Below are positions 21,682 through 34,815 of a stretch of DNA of 64,000 nt, one piece after another. The stretch comes from Chlamydoabsidia padenii (taxonomy: Eukaryota > Mucoromycota > Mucoromycetes > Mucorales > Cunninghamellaceae): assembly GCA_025330725.1 (NCBI GenBank), contig JAIWND010000016.1, positions 186,001 to 250,000 on the forward strand, in the 5' to 3' direction. Below the pieces are notes generated by a model, which did not search any database, was not told the origin of the DNA, and saw nothing but the letters and a program-made list of their open reading frames with translations. Numbering within the stretch: position 1 is the first letter of the stretch; each line of letters opens with the position of its first letter. A program made the position numbers and the translations under genes.

Positions 21682-24600
21682 CTAGAGAAGAGCCAGATCG
21701 TTTCGTTGTTGTTCCGCCATGTTCAAAACCGAGAGCAATACTGTTTGTTGTTCCCCATCCAAATCCTTGGTAAGTGATATATAAGAGTCAGGACTTGATT
21801 GTTGTAAAGCTACCAAAAATAATAATCAACAATCAAGTTTTTTTTTTTTTTTTTTTTTTTTTTTTCATATACCTTTAAAGACATGTTCGAATTCAATATA
21901 AGGATCGATTTCATCCAGTGGAGATTCAAACAAGATTTCTTCTTCTATATCATCTTCTTCGTCATCCAGTTCCGATCCTTCATTAGCTTGAGCAGCCGCT
22001 TGTTGTGACAAGAATTCCAAGTATTCATTATCTTCATCATGCACATCTTCATCTATATGATAAGTAAAAAAAAAAAAAAGGTTGAGTTCAAGTATATACT
22101 ATAATTGTATTTTTTTCTTACCATCATTATCAACCGTATCATCATCACCAGCACTACTTCCTTCATAGCCACTTGATTCGTCATTATCTTGATCGTAATC
22201 TTCTCCATAAATCTTTTCCATGTTTTCACGATCTAAATCAACAGTTAGTCAATCAGTCCATTCAATTAATCCAGTTATACCCCAACCTACTTTCAATGGC
22301 TTTAGGGAGACTCTTGAAGATTTGAACAATACTGCCGAGAATATGAGACCATCCAGCTTGAAGAGATAATGGGATTTGGTTGGACGGTAAAGCCAATATG
22401 GAGCATAGAGACACAATCACCAATTTCTTGTCATGCACTCTAAAAAGATAGGTTAGTTTGATCCATACAAGTCTTTTTTTCTTCTTACCTTGAGAATTTC
22501 TCGAGCATACCAAACCAAAGACTGAAGAATCCCTGTGTCCAATGATTATCTTCTAGTATTCGTAAGGTGAGAGTAGGATTATAGTAAATACAATTGATGA
22601 CCTAAAGAAAAAAAAGGTAGTTATAGCATCCCCATATTATTTTCTAATCTTTTGTTTGATCAATTACCACTTCCAAACAATGAATCTTGAATTCAGTAGA
22701 TTTCATGGTACCAGTAAAAATATATTGGAAAGCAAGATTCAAAAAAGGGGGTACATACTAAAAATGATTCCCCAAAAAGTAATAAGTATGTCTGTTCCAA
22801 ATGGTTGGTGTATATCTTACAGGATCCACATGGCCACGACAATTGAGTAGAATGGATTCCATTAGTTTGCCTATATAAGATAAAATAATAATTAGTATCA
22901 TGTCATCCCCCATGATTTTTGTGGGCTTACATGCTGAGACTCTGTCGGCCTCGGTCAAATGATCACCCTTCATCACTGATTGAATAATATCAAACATCAT
23001 CTGCTGGAAGTTTTCATGAGCAACAAAGACATCGCGACCATAAGAGATATAGTTATCCAGAGGAGGAAGAACAGCATCCATAAAATCAATAGCAGAGTCC
23101 TTGAATGCCTTGTATATCAATTCAAAAACACTCCACATGGTTGGAGTCACCCGTTTGGCCGAGAAGGTGCAAGAGTCAATAATTTCAAAGATTTCATCAT
23201 AAAGATCCATAATCGAATTGTCCAAAGTAAACGTAATCACAGGTAATAGAGCTTCTTCCAGTTGTTGTAATACTTCAGGCGAGCTTTCCAAACTGAGGAT
23301 CAAAGTACCAATCGTTTTAAGGACACCCATCGCAGCCATCATCTTGTCACTGAGTTCGTCGATTTCCCCACCAAATGAGGCATTGTCTTCACCGCCTTCT
23401 TCATTGTTGTTATGTTGCGTTTTGGCTTGTGATATTTCCTCCATGATCCGTAAAAATGTATCCCGTAATTGACTGCATAGCTGGACAGCAAAAGGTGTGA
23501 GTTGGACAGCAAAGATTTCGACAAATTCTTCCATCACGGTTGCCAAAATATCAACGTCGATTTCATTGGTCAGGTTGAGTAGTTCTTGCATAATAAATGG
23601 TAGATTCGGTTCAATGGCATTTCGTACTATAAAAAATGCAGCGCTAGGGTTAGACCTTCTTGTTTTTGCATGACATGGTTTCCAGACTTACCAACTTCAT
23701 GGCGAATCATAGGTTGTAAAGCCAACGCAGCTTGGACTTTTACAGGTAGTTCGTTGTCGTGAAGACAACCTAGGACGTTTTCATACAAGGTGACAATGTT
23801 CTATAGAGATAAATAACACTCTTTACTTGTTAGTTCCTAATCTTGTTCTACCCCCTCTTTTTTTATTTCGACTTACCTCCTCGCTAGAGAAGCCCAGGTT
23901 ACTGAAGATTCGTGTAATATCACAAGCCTATATATAAAAAAAAAAAAATTAGTTATATTAATACCACTTCATCCAACTTACCCGTGCACGAAGATAAGGG
24001 AATCGACTCTTGAATTCAACAAAGACATGAGTGACAAAAAAAGTATCCATCATATTCGCCACAGGAGACTTCTTGGCAAGGATTTCGTTAGCCAAAGATC
24101 CAATCATCGCAAGAGCACCATCCTTTTCCCGTCCATTTTTCTGTTCCTCCGGGGTTTCCAAATAGTTCACCAAAACAGTATTGATAAAGCCGAGAATACC
24201 CATAAACGTATGTTTCTTCCTATCATGAGCCAAATCAATCAACATGTTGGTTACACTGACTTGAGGAGAATGAAAGTCTTCCAAAGGATCTAGTATAAAG
24301 AAACAAATGATGAGTACCCACTTCTTCCCCCCCCCATCCCTCCATTTCATTTATTTTACCAATCTTTTTATGGACATAATCCACAGGATCGCGTTGCCAG
24401 AGTTGTTCGTCTTCCAAAGAGATACAGAGCTGGGGAAAGATGAAATCACGAACCAGGTTTTCGGTATGAGGTTTCAAGATTTGCCACGTCGTTTTATGCT
24501 TGATACTGTCATCCAAAAAAGCCGCAGTTAGCATCAGACATTTTCCAGGCATCCAAATTTCCTTCTTGATCCATCCGTCCAGTTGAGTAAGGTAAGCCTG

Positions 24601-25777
24601 AATGATGTTGGGAGCAAAGTTATTGACAAAGTGTTTGGCGAAACCATTATAACGAGTAGAACTTCCGGGAGGTAATAAAGCAGGATTCCCGTATTTACCA
24701 AACAATCGATTTAGACAATGATACGCCCATTTCTTTGCCTTGCCCCAAGGATACGCTTCACGGTCGGTCGGTGGTAGACAATCCAGCGGAATTCTTTTTT
24801 CAATTAGTTGTAAGAAGAGTGTGCCCCATGGTATCATCGAGTCTTGTAAGGATTTTGGAAGGTCGACTTGTATACTGGCGTGGTAGATCTTGAGACTGGT
24901 TTTCATCATCAATGCTGCATCTAGGTCGTCCATTATCACCAAATTGTTGCAGATAGCTTGTATGGTCGGGAATGTTTGATCTATAATGTGCTGAAGTGGT
25001 TCCCGTCGATCTAAATCTTTCCATCTACATATATAATCAGTTATTATCCGTCATGATCCTCCCCCTCCCTATTTTTTGTATACTTACTGATACACCTTGA
25101 CCACTTCACGTAAAGCCAATAACCCAACAGAGATAAGTCGAGCATCGTTTGAGGATAAAAAGGATTGGACTTCATTTACAAAGTTGGGCCATTTCTCGGG
25201 AAAGTCATTATCCAAAATGGTATGAAGAGAGGTAGCCAGTTGCACCCTTAAAAAAAAAAGAGAGAATAAAGTTAAAATTTCCATTTCCCCACACATACAC
25301 ACACCAGATAGTTAGTTACTTACTGGACAGCATTAGGCACTGTGACTAAAGCATGAAGAATCCCTTGTTTGACAATATTTCGATCCTCTTCACCAATAGG
25401 ATGTGAAGTATTTCCATTACGGTCCCAGGCACGGTAGATTCGGTTCTTAAAGTAGATCGCAGCTAGAGATGAGACAAAATAAGTTGATAATATATACATA
25501 AAGTTTAACCATGCCTAATGGTCCGTGACTTACCGGCTTGACGAGCACCGATTTCCAGTTGTTCAGAGGAGAATATCTGTAACACTACAGGAAGAAACCC
25601 AGCTTGGGATTCAATCTTGTAGACAATAAAATGTGAATTGTTATGTTTTCATCTGGAAATTACTTTTTTTTTTTTTTTTTAACTTACACTTCTAATGTTG
25701 AGTTCGGCCTGTTTATGCACATTGGGGTCGGGATTGTAGGTTGCAACAAAGAGTTGATAGACTGTATTTTGATCCAT
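21682..25777 (-). CDS. IPO7: Importin-beta family receptor, importin-7/8 (Nmd5/Sxm1) type, 16 exons, 1039 aa
   Basis: Carries cargo through nuclear pores with RanGTP. Exons (complement): 25777-25688, 25615-25534, 25462-25324, 25246-25088, 25024-24360, 24289-23982, 23927-23877, 23800-23692, 23626-22931, 22870-22821, 22757-22668, 22601-22489, 22439-22291, 22232-22122, 22052-21873, 21809-21682; 3120 nt in all, the usual length for this family. The N-terminal Ran-binding HEAT repeats show [18 protein letters not shown] and [17 protein letters not shown]; later [30 protein letters not shown], and [19 protein letters not shown]. Near residue 880 begins the acidic Asp/Glu-rich tract typical of importin-7/8. 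An alternating HEAT helix pattern runs throughout. Nmd5 or Sxm1 orthology cannot be split by eye. Confidence 0.95.
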
Positions 25778-26348
25778 GTGAGTCTACAAATGTTTAAAGG
25801 GGGGAGGAGAAAACAACAACCAAAGGATAAAAAAAGGGGGAAGGAGGGAGAAGAAGAAGGGGCAATGGTGAAGCACTTGATTAAAAAAAAAAAAAGGGTG
25901 TTGACAAGGAAGAAAGAAAAAGGAAACAAAAGGACGAAAATTTTTTTTATTAAGAAAAAGAAAAAAAAACGCGATAGATCGGGATTTAAACTTTGTTCTT
26001 GTTGAATAGAGAACAAATCCTTGTAGCACTAGATCCAAGTCAACAAATTGATATGCCCACATTGCAACATGTTAGGCAAGTCCTTTAATCATCAAAACAA
26101 CACTTCAAACCTTCCATTTCATCTAAAAGAAGGCGATAGTAAGCTGTGCCTGAAACCAAAAAACGTCAATGCTAGCGGAGAATGAATTGTTAGTAAAAAA
26201 AAACATGCAGTTTAGGTATTATTTTCCAATACAAATGAGACATCTTTATTTATTGATATATGGAGGTAAATATGAATATAAACTAAAACAAGGGGGGGGG
26301 AAGACAAAATGAAGATGGCAATAATAAAAATAATGCATGCAAGTAAAA
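25778..26348. other. Spacer between importin gene start and CCT7 stop
   Basis: Holds the importin promoter: purine-rich tracts at 25800-25970 and a CGATAGATCGGGATTTAAAC element about 200 nt upstream of the ATG. The left-facing CCT7 3' UTR follows. Short ORFs here are homopolymer artefacts. Confidence 0.5.
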
Positions 26349-28333
26349 TTAACGTCTAGGCATTCCACGGCCACGACCACCACCACGAGGCATCTGTCCA
26401 CCAGCACCAGGTTGTTCACTAGCCTTGTTCTTGATAGTTTCATCTACAGATAGAATCAAACAAGCCGCTTCAGCAGCAGCAGCAATAGCATTCGTTTTGA
26501 CCAAAGCAGGTTCCCATACAAACGCTTCAAAGTTATCCGCAATCGTTTCATTATTCACATCCACACCGTACCAAGTCCCACCTTGTTGAGCAGCATGTTT
26601 CATTCGGAGTCGATTCAGGATATCTGTGGCATCAAACCCAGCATTATCACACAATTGACGAGGAATCACTTCCAAAGCCTTGGCAAATGCACCAATAATC
26701 AGCTGTTGTTTGCCTTCGATCGTTCGGGAATGGACCCGGAGGTATTTCGAGATTTCCATTTCCGTCGCACCACCACCAGCCACCACGAGATTGTTCTTGA
26801 TCGCACGACGGACAATCATAATGGCATCGTGTAAAGATCGTTCGACTTCGGCAATGAATTGTTCGGCACCACCACGGAGGATCAGAGTACATGTCTTGGC
26901 CTGAGTGCATCCTTCAAAGATATTGAATCGTTCACCACCCACTTGTTTTTCTTCAAAAGAGTCACAGGTGCCAAGATGTTCAGGGCGTAGATCGGTACAT
27001 GTCGATTGCACTGAGCCACCTACAGCTTGAATCACCCGATCCATATCGTCCTTGGCCACCCGCCCAGCACAAAAGATGTCACGGTCAGCAAAGTATTGTG
27101 TCGCCAAATCACCAATAGGAAGTTTAGATAGCACCACTTTGGCACCACTGGCCACGATGGCTTCGAGTTTTTGGAAGATGATTTGCCATTCCGCATCGAC
27201 AATAGCCTGGTATTCTGATACTTGTTCCACACGTACTTCTGCATTGTCCTTTTCAGCCTTAAGTTCCAATTCTACGTTGAGACATAATAGTTTGGGGTTT
27301 TTGAATGACTTGGGTTGTTGTTCGAAACCAGCATAGGAGAAGGTCTTTTTGAAGGCCACACCATTAATCAACATGGATTCTTGCATAGCACCACCAGGGA
27401 CACGCTTGATACCAATCAGACGTTCGTTAAGACTATCTTGATCCAGAGAGAGTACAGCATCCACAACCATCTTGGTGAAGAATTCTTTTTGAGAGTAGAT
27501 CAATTTAGATGACATGGCAGTAGCGGCACATTTGGATAACAGATCACGGAATTCCCTATAATATAATAACAGCAAAGTTAACTAATGATCACCATCATTC
27601 TATTTTGAATAATCTACTTACTCTTCATTGTTTTTATCAATCTTGACAGCGAGTTCCTTGATTTTGTTGATAGAAAGTCGGGCAGCATTTCGATAACCGC
27701 GGATAATGACGTGTGGACTGACACCTTCTTCAATATAACCTTTTACTTCCTTCAAGAGTTCACCAGCCAAAAGCACCACACTGGTAGTCCCGTCACCCAC
27801 TTCAGCATCTTGAGACCGAGCAATATCCACCAATGTTTTGGCCGCAGGGTGGACAATATCGAGTAGTTTCATAATAGTAGCACCATCGTTGGAGATGGTA
27901 ACTTGACCTGTTTTTAAGGAAAAGAAAAAGTTGAGGCACATTAGCCTTGAACCCCCACATGCATATAAAATGAATAACTAGTACTTACCACGACTGTCCA
28001 CCATAAGTTTATCCATACCTCGTGGGCCAAGCGTTGTTTTGACAGTATCGACGACAGCAGCACAGGCATTGATGTTTGATAAAAGTTGTCCTTTGCCTTG
28101 AGATGTATCGGTTCCTTCCTTCAAAAGGATGATTTGAGGTTGCTATAAAAAGAAGAAGATGGAGTTAGTCACCATTGAGATCGTCAAGTGTTCCGTTGTC
28201 GTCCATCTATCCTTTTCCCTTGTTACACGTGTAAGGTCGACCACGCGCGACAGTAAAAAGAAGTCCTATAAACAATGTCCACCATCTATATAGATTTTTT
28301 ATTGTTAAGTATTACCATCATATTACGTGACAT
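26349..28333 (-). CDS. CCT7: T-complex protein 1 subunit eta (CCT7), 4 exons, 554 aa
   Basis: One of eight subunits of the cytosolic TRiC/CCT chaperonin that folds actin, tubulin and WD proteins. Exons (complement) 28333-28316, 28142-27989, 27907-27622, 27555-26349. Group II chaperonin signatures: [53 protein letters not shown] with the catalytic GDGTT, the apical [20 protein letters not shown], and [17 protein letters not shown]; the C-terminus is Gly/Arg-rich ([11 protein letters not shown]). The first exon is tiny: MSRNMM or just MM, then GTAATACT. Several in-frame ATGs (28333, 28321, 28318) precede the donor, so the exact N-terminus is uncertain. The body of the model is firm. Confidence 0.95.
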
Positions 28334-28379
28334 GCTGTGTATATTATATCAAATTTGTCAAAAAGAAGTAATGATGCGA

Positions 28380-29133
28380 TCGGGAAGAGATGAAAAAAAA
28401 AAAAAAAAAAAAAAAAAAAGAGAGAGAGGGGAGGGAAAAAATAATTTTTGGGCGTCGAGCCAATTTCCACGTCACTTCGGGCATCGAAAATAGACAAGTA
28501 AAGCCAAACTGTCAGGTCCCATTTCCTGAAAGCATGAAAAAGAGGATGATCAACCCATTATTATAAAGTGAATCATTAAAATTCGGGCACTCTACAATTT
28601 TTTAAGCACCTTGTGATGGATTACATTTCCTAGTTAATCGTATAAATATCAAAGACAGACACCGATTTGGGCGGTTTGCGGGATTTGAATCGAGCGGAAC
28701 CACACCTGTCAACTATGCATTAAAGGTAAAAAAAAAAAGGGGGGGAATGGATATCATGTATTGACTTGTTTTAATCGATTGTAGGTGGCCAACCCTTGGC
28801 ATAAAAAGATCTGTGTCATTAAATCGATGGAAGGATCTAGTCTAACTAGGCTCTTTTTACATAGTCATCACCTTTATTTTTATATCCACCTAGTCCCCTA
28901 TGTCTTTTGTTATATATGATCCTTTACTTTAGAATAAAAACATGTCTTTAAAATATCGTTTTAATAATTAAGATGCTTTTGTTCTAAAAAAAACAATAAC
29001 AACAACATGACAAATGAGTCTTAATCAAGGCTTTTTGACATTTATTATTATTATTTTGATACAACTCTACATCTATTTACAAGTAAGCTATTTGAAGGGG
29101 GGGGGATAATCCTATTGGATTAAAAAAGCTACA
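28380..29133. other. Spacer between CCT7 start and the NST1-like stop
   Basis: Contains an A27 run at about 28393-28419, GAGAGAG and a TTTGCGGGATTTGAATCGAG element near 28683. A short AAAAAGG-GGGGG tract is near 28730. No coding frame is supported; it should contain the CCT7 promoter and the downstream gene's 3' UTR. Confidence 0.5.
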
Positions 29134-31893
29134 CTAAAAGGGAGAGTGCACCTTATCCATGACTATTGCTTGTCGATTCAATGTAGTGGTTTCGTTCCCA
29201 AACAAGTTATTGTTTATTTCGTTTGTAAGAACATCGGATTCATCCCATCCTACCAGTTTATAAAAGAAATAATTGGTTAGATCCTATTGCCGCTTTATTC
29301 CTCCCCCCCCTCCCTCTATATTTTTCCATGTTATATAAACGATACTTGCCACTAGCCCATTGATAAGACTGTTCATTGAATTGGCTATATTTGAGACGAG
29401 TATTAGTTACAGCCAAATGAGTTGTGTCGGAACATGGTGCAAGTTCATTCCATCCTATCAAAATAGTTTATAACCGATTAATTAGTTAAATCCATTTACT
29501 GCTTTCTTTCCCCCACCGACTTCTACTTTTTCATGCTTTATAAACGATACTTACCACTAACACATTGATAAGAGTGTTCATTGGATTGATGGGTATTCGT
29601 TACATTTAAAGGTGTTGTTGTATCGGGATATAGTGCAAGTTCATTCTGTTGTAATGGTAAATCGAGTTCCAATTGTAGCAAGCTTGATTTTACTGTTTCA
29701 CTTGTCGCTATATCCAATTGTTGTTCTTCAGTCTTTTTACATGATACAACCAAACAATTCGACAGAGGTAAATGTCGGTGAGCGCCAATGACACCGACAG
29801 AAAAGTTACACGTTGAGTCGTCAGATAGAGTGCCCACTGGATATCGACCAAATAAAAACTTGGGTCGTGGTAATAAAGAAGAACCTGTAAATAGACATTA
29901 CATGTTAATAACGTGGGGTAAACCTTATTTCATATTTTCAAATCCAACCTACCAGAATCCACGAAGGAAGATGGAAGAATGCCAGAGTAAGACGGTGCTC
30001 CAGAGGGATGCCCAGCATCAAGTGTATTGGTGTGATAAGAGGAGGCAAGTAAGTTGTTCATCAAGGAGATGCTTTGTTCTGTCGCCGTCAAAGTTACTGT
30101 AGTTGTCGCTTGAGGAACTTCGTTGTCGGTGTTTGAATTTACTTTGCAATCCATCAAAGTCGATTGTTGATCATCGGTCGGCTTCAAGTCATCATGCTGC
30201 TTCTGTTGTTGGTTATCTTTTTCTTTTTGCCGGCGTTCCTTTTCAAGTCGTTTTTGCTGTCTGCGTTGATGTTGATCTTGTTTACGTTGTCGTTCCGCTT
30301 CTTGTTTTTGTCGTCCAATGTCATCTTTGCGTTTCCGTTCCAATTCTTTAACCTCTTGTTCCACCCTTCTTTGTCTTTCTTCAGCCAGTCGTTCGTCTTC
30401 TTTTTTTTGCTTAAGTAAACTATTTTATATAAAGAGAGAGGTTAATAACAATACAATCAAAAAGTTGATTTGGACTTACCGTTTCCTTTCCTTCTTTTTT
30501 TCAATGTCCCGTTGTTTCTTGAGGCTTTGTTCTTTTTGGCACTGGTCTTCTTTATCCAATTCTTGTAAGAGTTGTTCCTGACGTTTCTGGGCCACCTTTT
30601 CACGGTAAGCGAATAGCACACGCTGTTCAAATAACTTGGCGACAAAGATCTTGAATATGTTGATGTTGATGTCTACATGATCTTCTTCTTCTTCAGCGTG
30701 GGGAGAATCGCAAGCATACTAGCAAGCATAGTGTTACATCCACCGTATACAAAATAAAGATTGTGAATGCTAGTTTTGTATTTATATTATTTGACTTACC
30801 TCGTTATCTTCGTTATCATAATCCCGATATTCATCGCACATGTCATCCATTTGTTTATCGTCACCGTTTTCTTGTTCTTTACTATACCGTAGTTCATCCA
30901 GTCGTTGTTCAGCCAACAAATCCATCATATGCATTAATGGCTCCCCATTGTTCTTTAAAAGTTCGTCAGAAACAGTAAGCATGTCATCTAAAGATATATA
31001 AATAAATAAAAAAGAATGGATGAGAATGACATTAATACTAGACTTTTCAGTATACATACTTTTCAAAGTGATACCATTCCGCAAGTGGAAATACGTCAAC
31101 ATATCGAGAGGAGCCTTTTTACTGTCAGGAAGAGAGGAAGTATCATGGTGAGGCGTATCCACAATAGGCTTGTCTTGATTATGCTGCGGATCCGTCTTTT
31201 CGGTGCCGAGTAGGTGATGATGAGATCGAGTACATGATGTGTCTTGGGTGTTTGCTACACATGTCGAGGTTGACTGAGGTTGTTGTTGATTCCTAGACCG
31301 ATCCAGTTCATTGCAATAGATTTCGTATACATTCTTGATCTCTTTTTCAATGATCATCCTAATGAGTATTATTAACACCACAAAAGTAAATAAAAAGTAA
31401 GTAGTACTCTTTGTTCATGCATATTTTACCTTTTCTTGCCACAGAGAAAGCAATGGGATCCATGTCGTCGGTGATTATTCATTTTCAGTAACAAGTCTTC
31501 CCTTTCCATCATGAGCAGCTTTTCTTTATAGTCTTGATCCAGTTGTTGCCAGAATTCCCGTAACTTTAGGCGTTCATCGGCCGAATCATTTGATGACCAT
31601 ACCCCATCATTTTCTGTTGCTGTATTGTTGTTGGTACCGCAAGTTGAAGACTCTATAGAGCGTGAAGTAGTGACTGGGGACAGACCGTCCGGGACCTTCA
31701 CTGATATATAAGAGGAAGCGACAAAGATTCCTCCAGAGTGTGGTTGATCGTGGGTCAGTGTTGGAATGCTGTTCACAGGAGATCTGTTCGACTTTGTGTC
31801 TAATTGCGTCGTCTTTTGAGGTTGAGGTTTCCTTTTATTGTCAAGCGATATGTTCATTGTCTTGGTGCCAATGGAATTACTTGCTGATGCCAT
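29134..31893 (-). CDS. NST1: NST1-like stress-response protein, 8 exons, 735 aa
   Basis: Exons (complement) 31893-31430, 31358-31060, 30987-30800, 30718-30480, 30419-29953, 29884-29555, 29454-29350, 29249-29134. The diagnostic NST1 block is at residues about 115-180: LKLREFWQQLDQDYKEKLLM, HGSHCFLCGKKR and EKEIKNVYEIYCNELDR. A very long charged coiled coil follows (KKKERKRLLKQKKEDERLAE, QQRRQQKRLEKERRQKEKD) behind an acidic EEEEDHVD patch, as in yeast NST1, which affects salt tolerance. Exons 6 and 7 end in two copies of one sequence (NEHSYQCVSG and NEQSYQWASG), a tandem exon duplication. Intron 7 uses a GC donor (AGTG|GCAAGT). The C-terminal third is not conserved, so those exon borders are less certain. 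Confidence 0.85.
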
Positions 31894-32225
31894 TAGTCGA
31901 CACGTCGCGTTTCAAAAGCACCGTGACAAAGTACCAAGAGAGTATTCGATGAGCTGTCTACTCAATGTCAACAGTTAAAAGAGCAGATTATGAGGACTCT
32001 ACTATTGATAAAAGAGACTGATAAAGTTAAACATTAGCACCGAGTGACAGAAATACTGTGGTAAACAAGTTCATGTTAAGACAACAACAACAACAAGAAG
32101 AACAAAAGACGTTACCTTTACCTTTGATTTTGGATTGTTGAGATAGTTTATAAAATCGATTGACTGGTATTTGTTGAGACGTTTTGGATACAATGGATTG
32201 ACAAGGAAGAAGTAAAAGAAGAAGG

Positions 32226-32265
<40 letters not shown>

Positions 32266-32913
32266 TGAAAAGGAGGAAAAGGGATACTCATCACCGAAAT
32301 TTTTCAAACCCCGCAAAAGACTCAAAGGGCCCTGCGAGAAACCAAATGAATGCTGCTGAACAAAGTTTTTGGAGCACTATACCAACTCACTCTACCTGAA
32401 AAATTTGTTCTTGTTCACAAGGTTTGGATTGAAACGGGATTCAATTAAAGCAGTAAGGATATCGTATTATAGACAAGAATAGCCCTAAATCAATCATGCA
32501 GAGGTGGGAGTCAGTTTTAAGCGCCGCTCGGATGCATCGAAGCTGGGTATTCCCACCTCCCCCGTGTTCAAAATTACGGGGAGAAAGCTTATTTCTAATC
32601 CAGCACGGTGGGTGAGACAGATCCCCCCTTGAATCTTTTCCCCACATTTTTAACCCTTTAGAATCCAAATAGGATAAAAAAGTGGAATTTTGTTATTATG
32701 ATACAAGGAAACAATCAGTTGATCCTTGTTTGACTTGACCGCTGGGAAAGGCAAATAAGCTTAAAAAGAGATCAATGTCGGGATTTTAAAAAAATGAACA
32801 AAGATGTGATTGGATCAAATTTTACACAACAAAAAAAGGTATTTTTTTATTTTTATATTTATTTTTTCCCTTCCTCCTTCTTCCCTTCTTTTTTTTTTTT
32901 TTTTTTTAACACC
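31894..32913. other. Divergent promoter region, NST1-like / arrestin
   Basis: About 1 kb between two outward-facing starts. It has an A27-28 run at about 32227, CAAACCCCGCAAAAG near 32307, GTCGGGATTTTAAA about 135 nt before the arrestin ATG, and CT-rich/T-rich leader tracts at 32870-32908. No gene seen. Confidence 0.55.
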
Positions 32914-34236
32914 ATGAAACGATTTGGTTTGGATGCTCCACGAAAACAAGACAAGATCCAATATGCAACACCGGTGGATGTCAAGGTGAATGATGCGCCA
33001 GTATACTTTATAGGACCCGCCAGCCGTGAAAATCCAATGTCACAGATCCGCACAAAGTTGATGGGTCAAGTCTCCTTTAATGATCCCAAGATCAAGTGGA
33101 ACCGAATCACCCTCCAGTTTGTTGGTAAGGCTGGACTTTGTATGGATGTACCCTCCTCTACACTCCCCACCGTTCCAAAAGAAGGCGGTAGTGGATTAGG
33201 CGATGATGATGCTGGGGATACCATGACTCGATTGGAAACGACAGTCAAGCTATGCGAAGTGGAAAAGGAACTGATCTATATTGCTGGAGAAAAAACCATT
33301 GAATTCGGATTGCATTTGCCTCACCATTTACCTCCTTCAATTAAAACTCAATATGGATTTGTGGAATATCATCTCGTGGCCATCTTCTCGGCCGGGTCCT
33401 TTTTTAAAAAGTATCGTATTCAACGCACAGTTACACTCTGTCGACATTACCTTCCCAGTGCTAGTGCATTGATACCAAGTGTGGAATATAATGGGGTACG
33501 TGAATGGTTTGAATGGTCCGCAGAGGTGCCCAAGGCTATGGCAATCGAAACTGGAGAAGTTGTGTTGGCTTTACGATGGAGTGTGGAAAAGGAACGGGTC
33601 GAGGTGGATCGAATCGAATTGGCTTTACATGAATTGGAAACCTATAGGTAAAGAAGGAGGAGAGAGGGGTGTTTATATCTATTGGTTAGATTTACTTATC
33701 CATTTTTATAAAGATTCAACACTAAAAATGGATTACACAGCTTGAAACCTATTATCACCAAATTCCCATCGACTGTATATCATCCACCCAACTTTAGCAA
33801 TAATTCGGAAACTCATTTTATACGAACACCTTTGGTTGCCAAAGTACGAACTCATCATTTTGATCCCTTCTTGGAAATCACTCACAAACTACGCATGTCC
33901 ATTCATTTTGCTGATACCACTACACATGCTAAACCTTTACTATTGGAATTCCCTATCATCATCACCGATTATCCAAAAGATGCCTCCTGTTTATTCTCCT
34001 CACCTACCACCTCATCATCAAACAACAGTAGCTCTTCTTCTTCCACAACAACATCTAATATCCTCAATAATACAGTCTCCTTAGATCAACGACAACAACA
34101 ACAACGACAAGCTCTTATGACAAGTGTCGTACTTCCCGCTGGCGGTGACGATGCTGTGGCTGTAGATCTCGATTTACCCGAATACACACCTCAATATTAT
34201 GAACACGAACTGACAACCACCACTGCTGATGTATAA
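32914..34236 (+). CDS. Arrestin-like protein, 2 exons, 409 aa
   Basis: Exons 32914-33647 and 33741-34236. The ATG at 32914 after the T-rich leader is preferred to one at 32794 that would put a homopolymer-coded stretch into the protein. The N-terminal arrestin fold is visible as alternating beta-strands: DVKVNDAPVYFIGPA, GQVSFNDPKIKWNRITLQFVG, then FGLHLPHHLPPSIKTQYGFV, a typical alpha-arrestin phrase, and VEYHLVAIF. The second arrestin half (VEVDRIELALHELETY, FDPFLEITHKLRMSIHFAD, LLLEFPIIITDYP) is followed by a Ser-rich, Gln-rich tail ending in LPEYTPQYY, a possible PPxY-like/ubiquitin-ligase contact site. Alpha-arrestins adapt Rsp5-type ligases to membrane transporters; that function is inferred. 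Confidence 0.85.
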
Positions 34237-34815
34237 TGGATTAGAATAGATTTAGTATATACTGTTTATCTTGTTATTTACTATAGTCCCTAATAAAAAT
34301 TGGTATGTTTGTATTTATTGATTATCATTGAAAAACTTTTTGTATTTTAATCATACATGTCTCTTTGATCCCAAATGCTAACTGGGAGCGGGTTTTAAAT
34401 TTTATGAAAATCATGCAGGGGTAACAACTTCTAATATACGAAGCTGATTCAGGTGGAATATCAAATGAATAGCCTGTTTTACGAGTTGACAGCACCATGT
34501 CATCAACCTCTTCCTGGACGCATCTATCCATTATGACAATAACAATTCATGATTCAATATTCAAAAGTGAATCGCACCAATGGTAACAACTGTGTTTTTT
34601 ATTGAGAGTATTAGCGTAGTAATAACAAGTATAGAGTAAGAGGTAGATGGTAAAGAGATTAACTAAAAGTAATTGTACTATGTGGAGGGAATACAAAAAA
34701 AAAAAAAAAACAAGAGGGACAGTAACACTAATAATTATCTAGGGTTTTTGAGCAGAGTTCCTAATAAATGAGAGAGAAAAAGTCAGTGACTGATATGAGC
34801 CTAGTGATATCCATC
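34237..34815. other. Convergent spacer after the arrestin gene
   Basis: Arrestin 3' UTR with AATAAA-like sites near 34291, an AGCGGGTTTTAAATTTT element near 34387, and an A17 run near 34694. A 68-codon minus ORF (34325-34531) has no support. The promoter-like element here has no gene I can assign. Confidence 0.4.

Noticed and set aside
32794..32913. N-terminal extension of the arrestin gene from an ATG at 32794
   Set aside because: The added residues are coded by T/A homopolymers (Phe/Tyr/Lys runs) in what is a typical T-rich leader; the ATG at 32914 is the better start.
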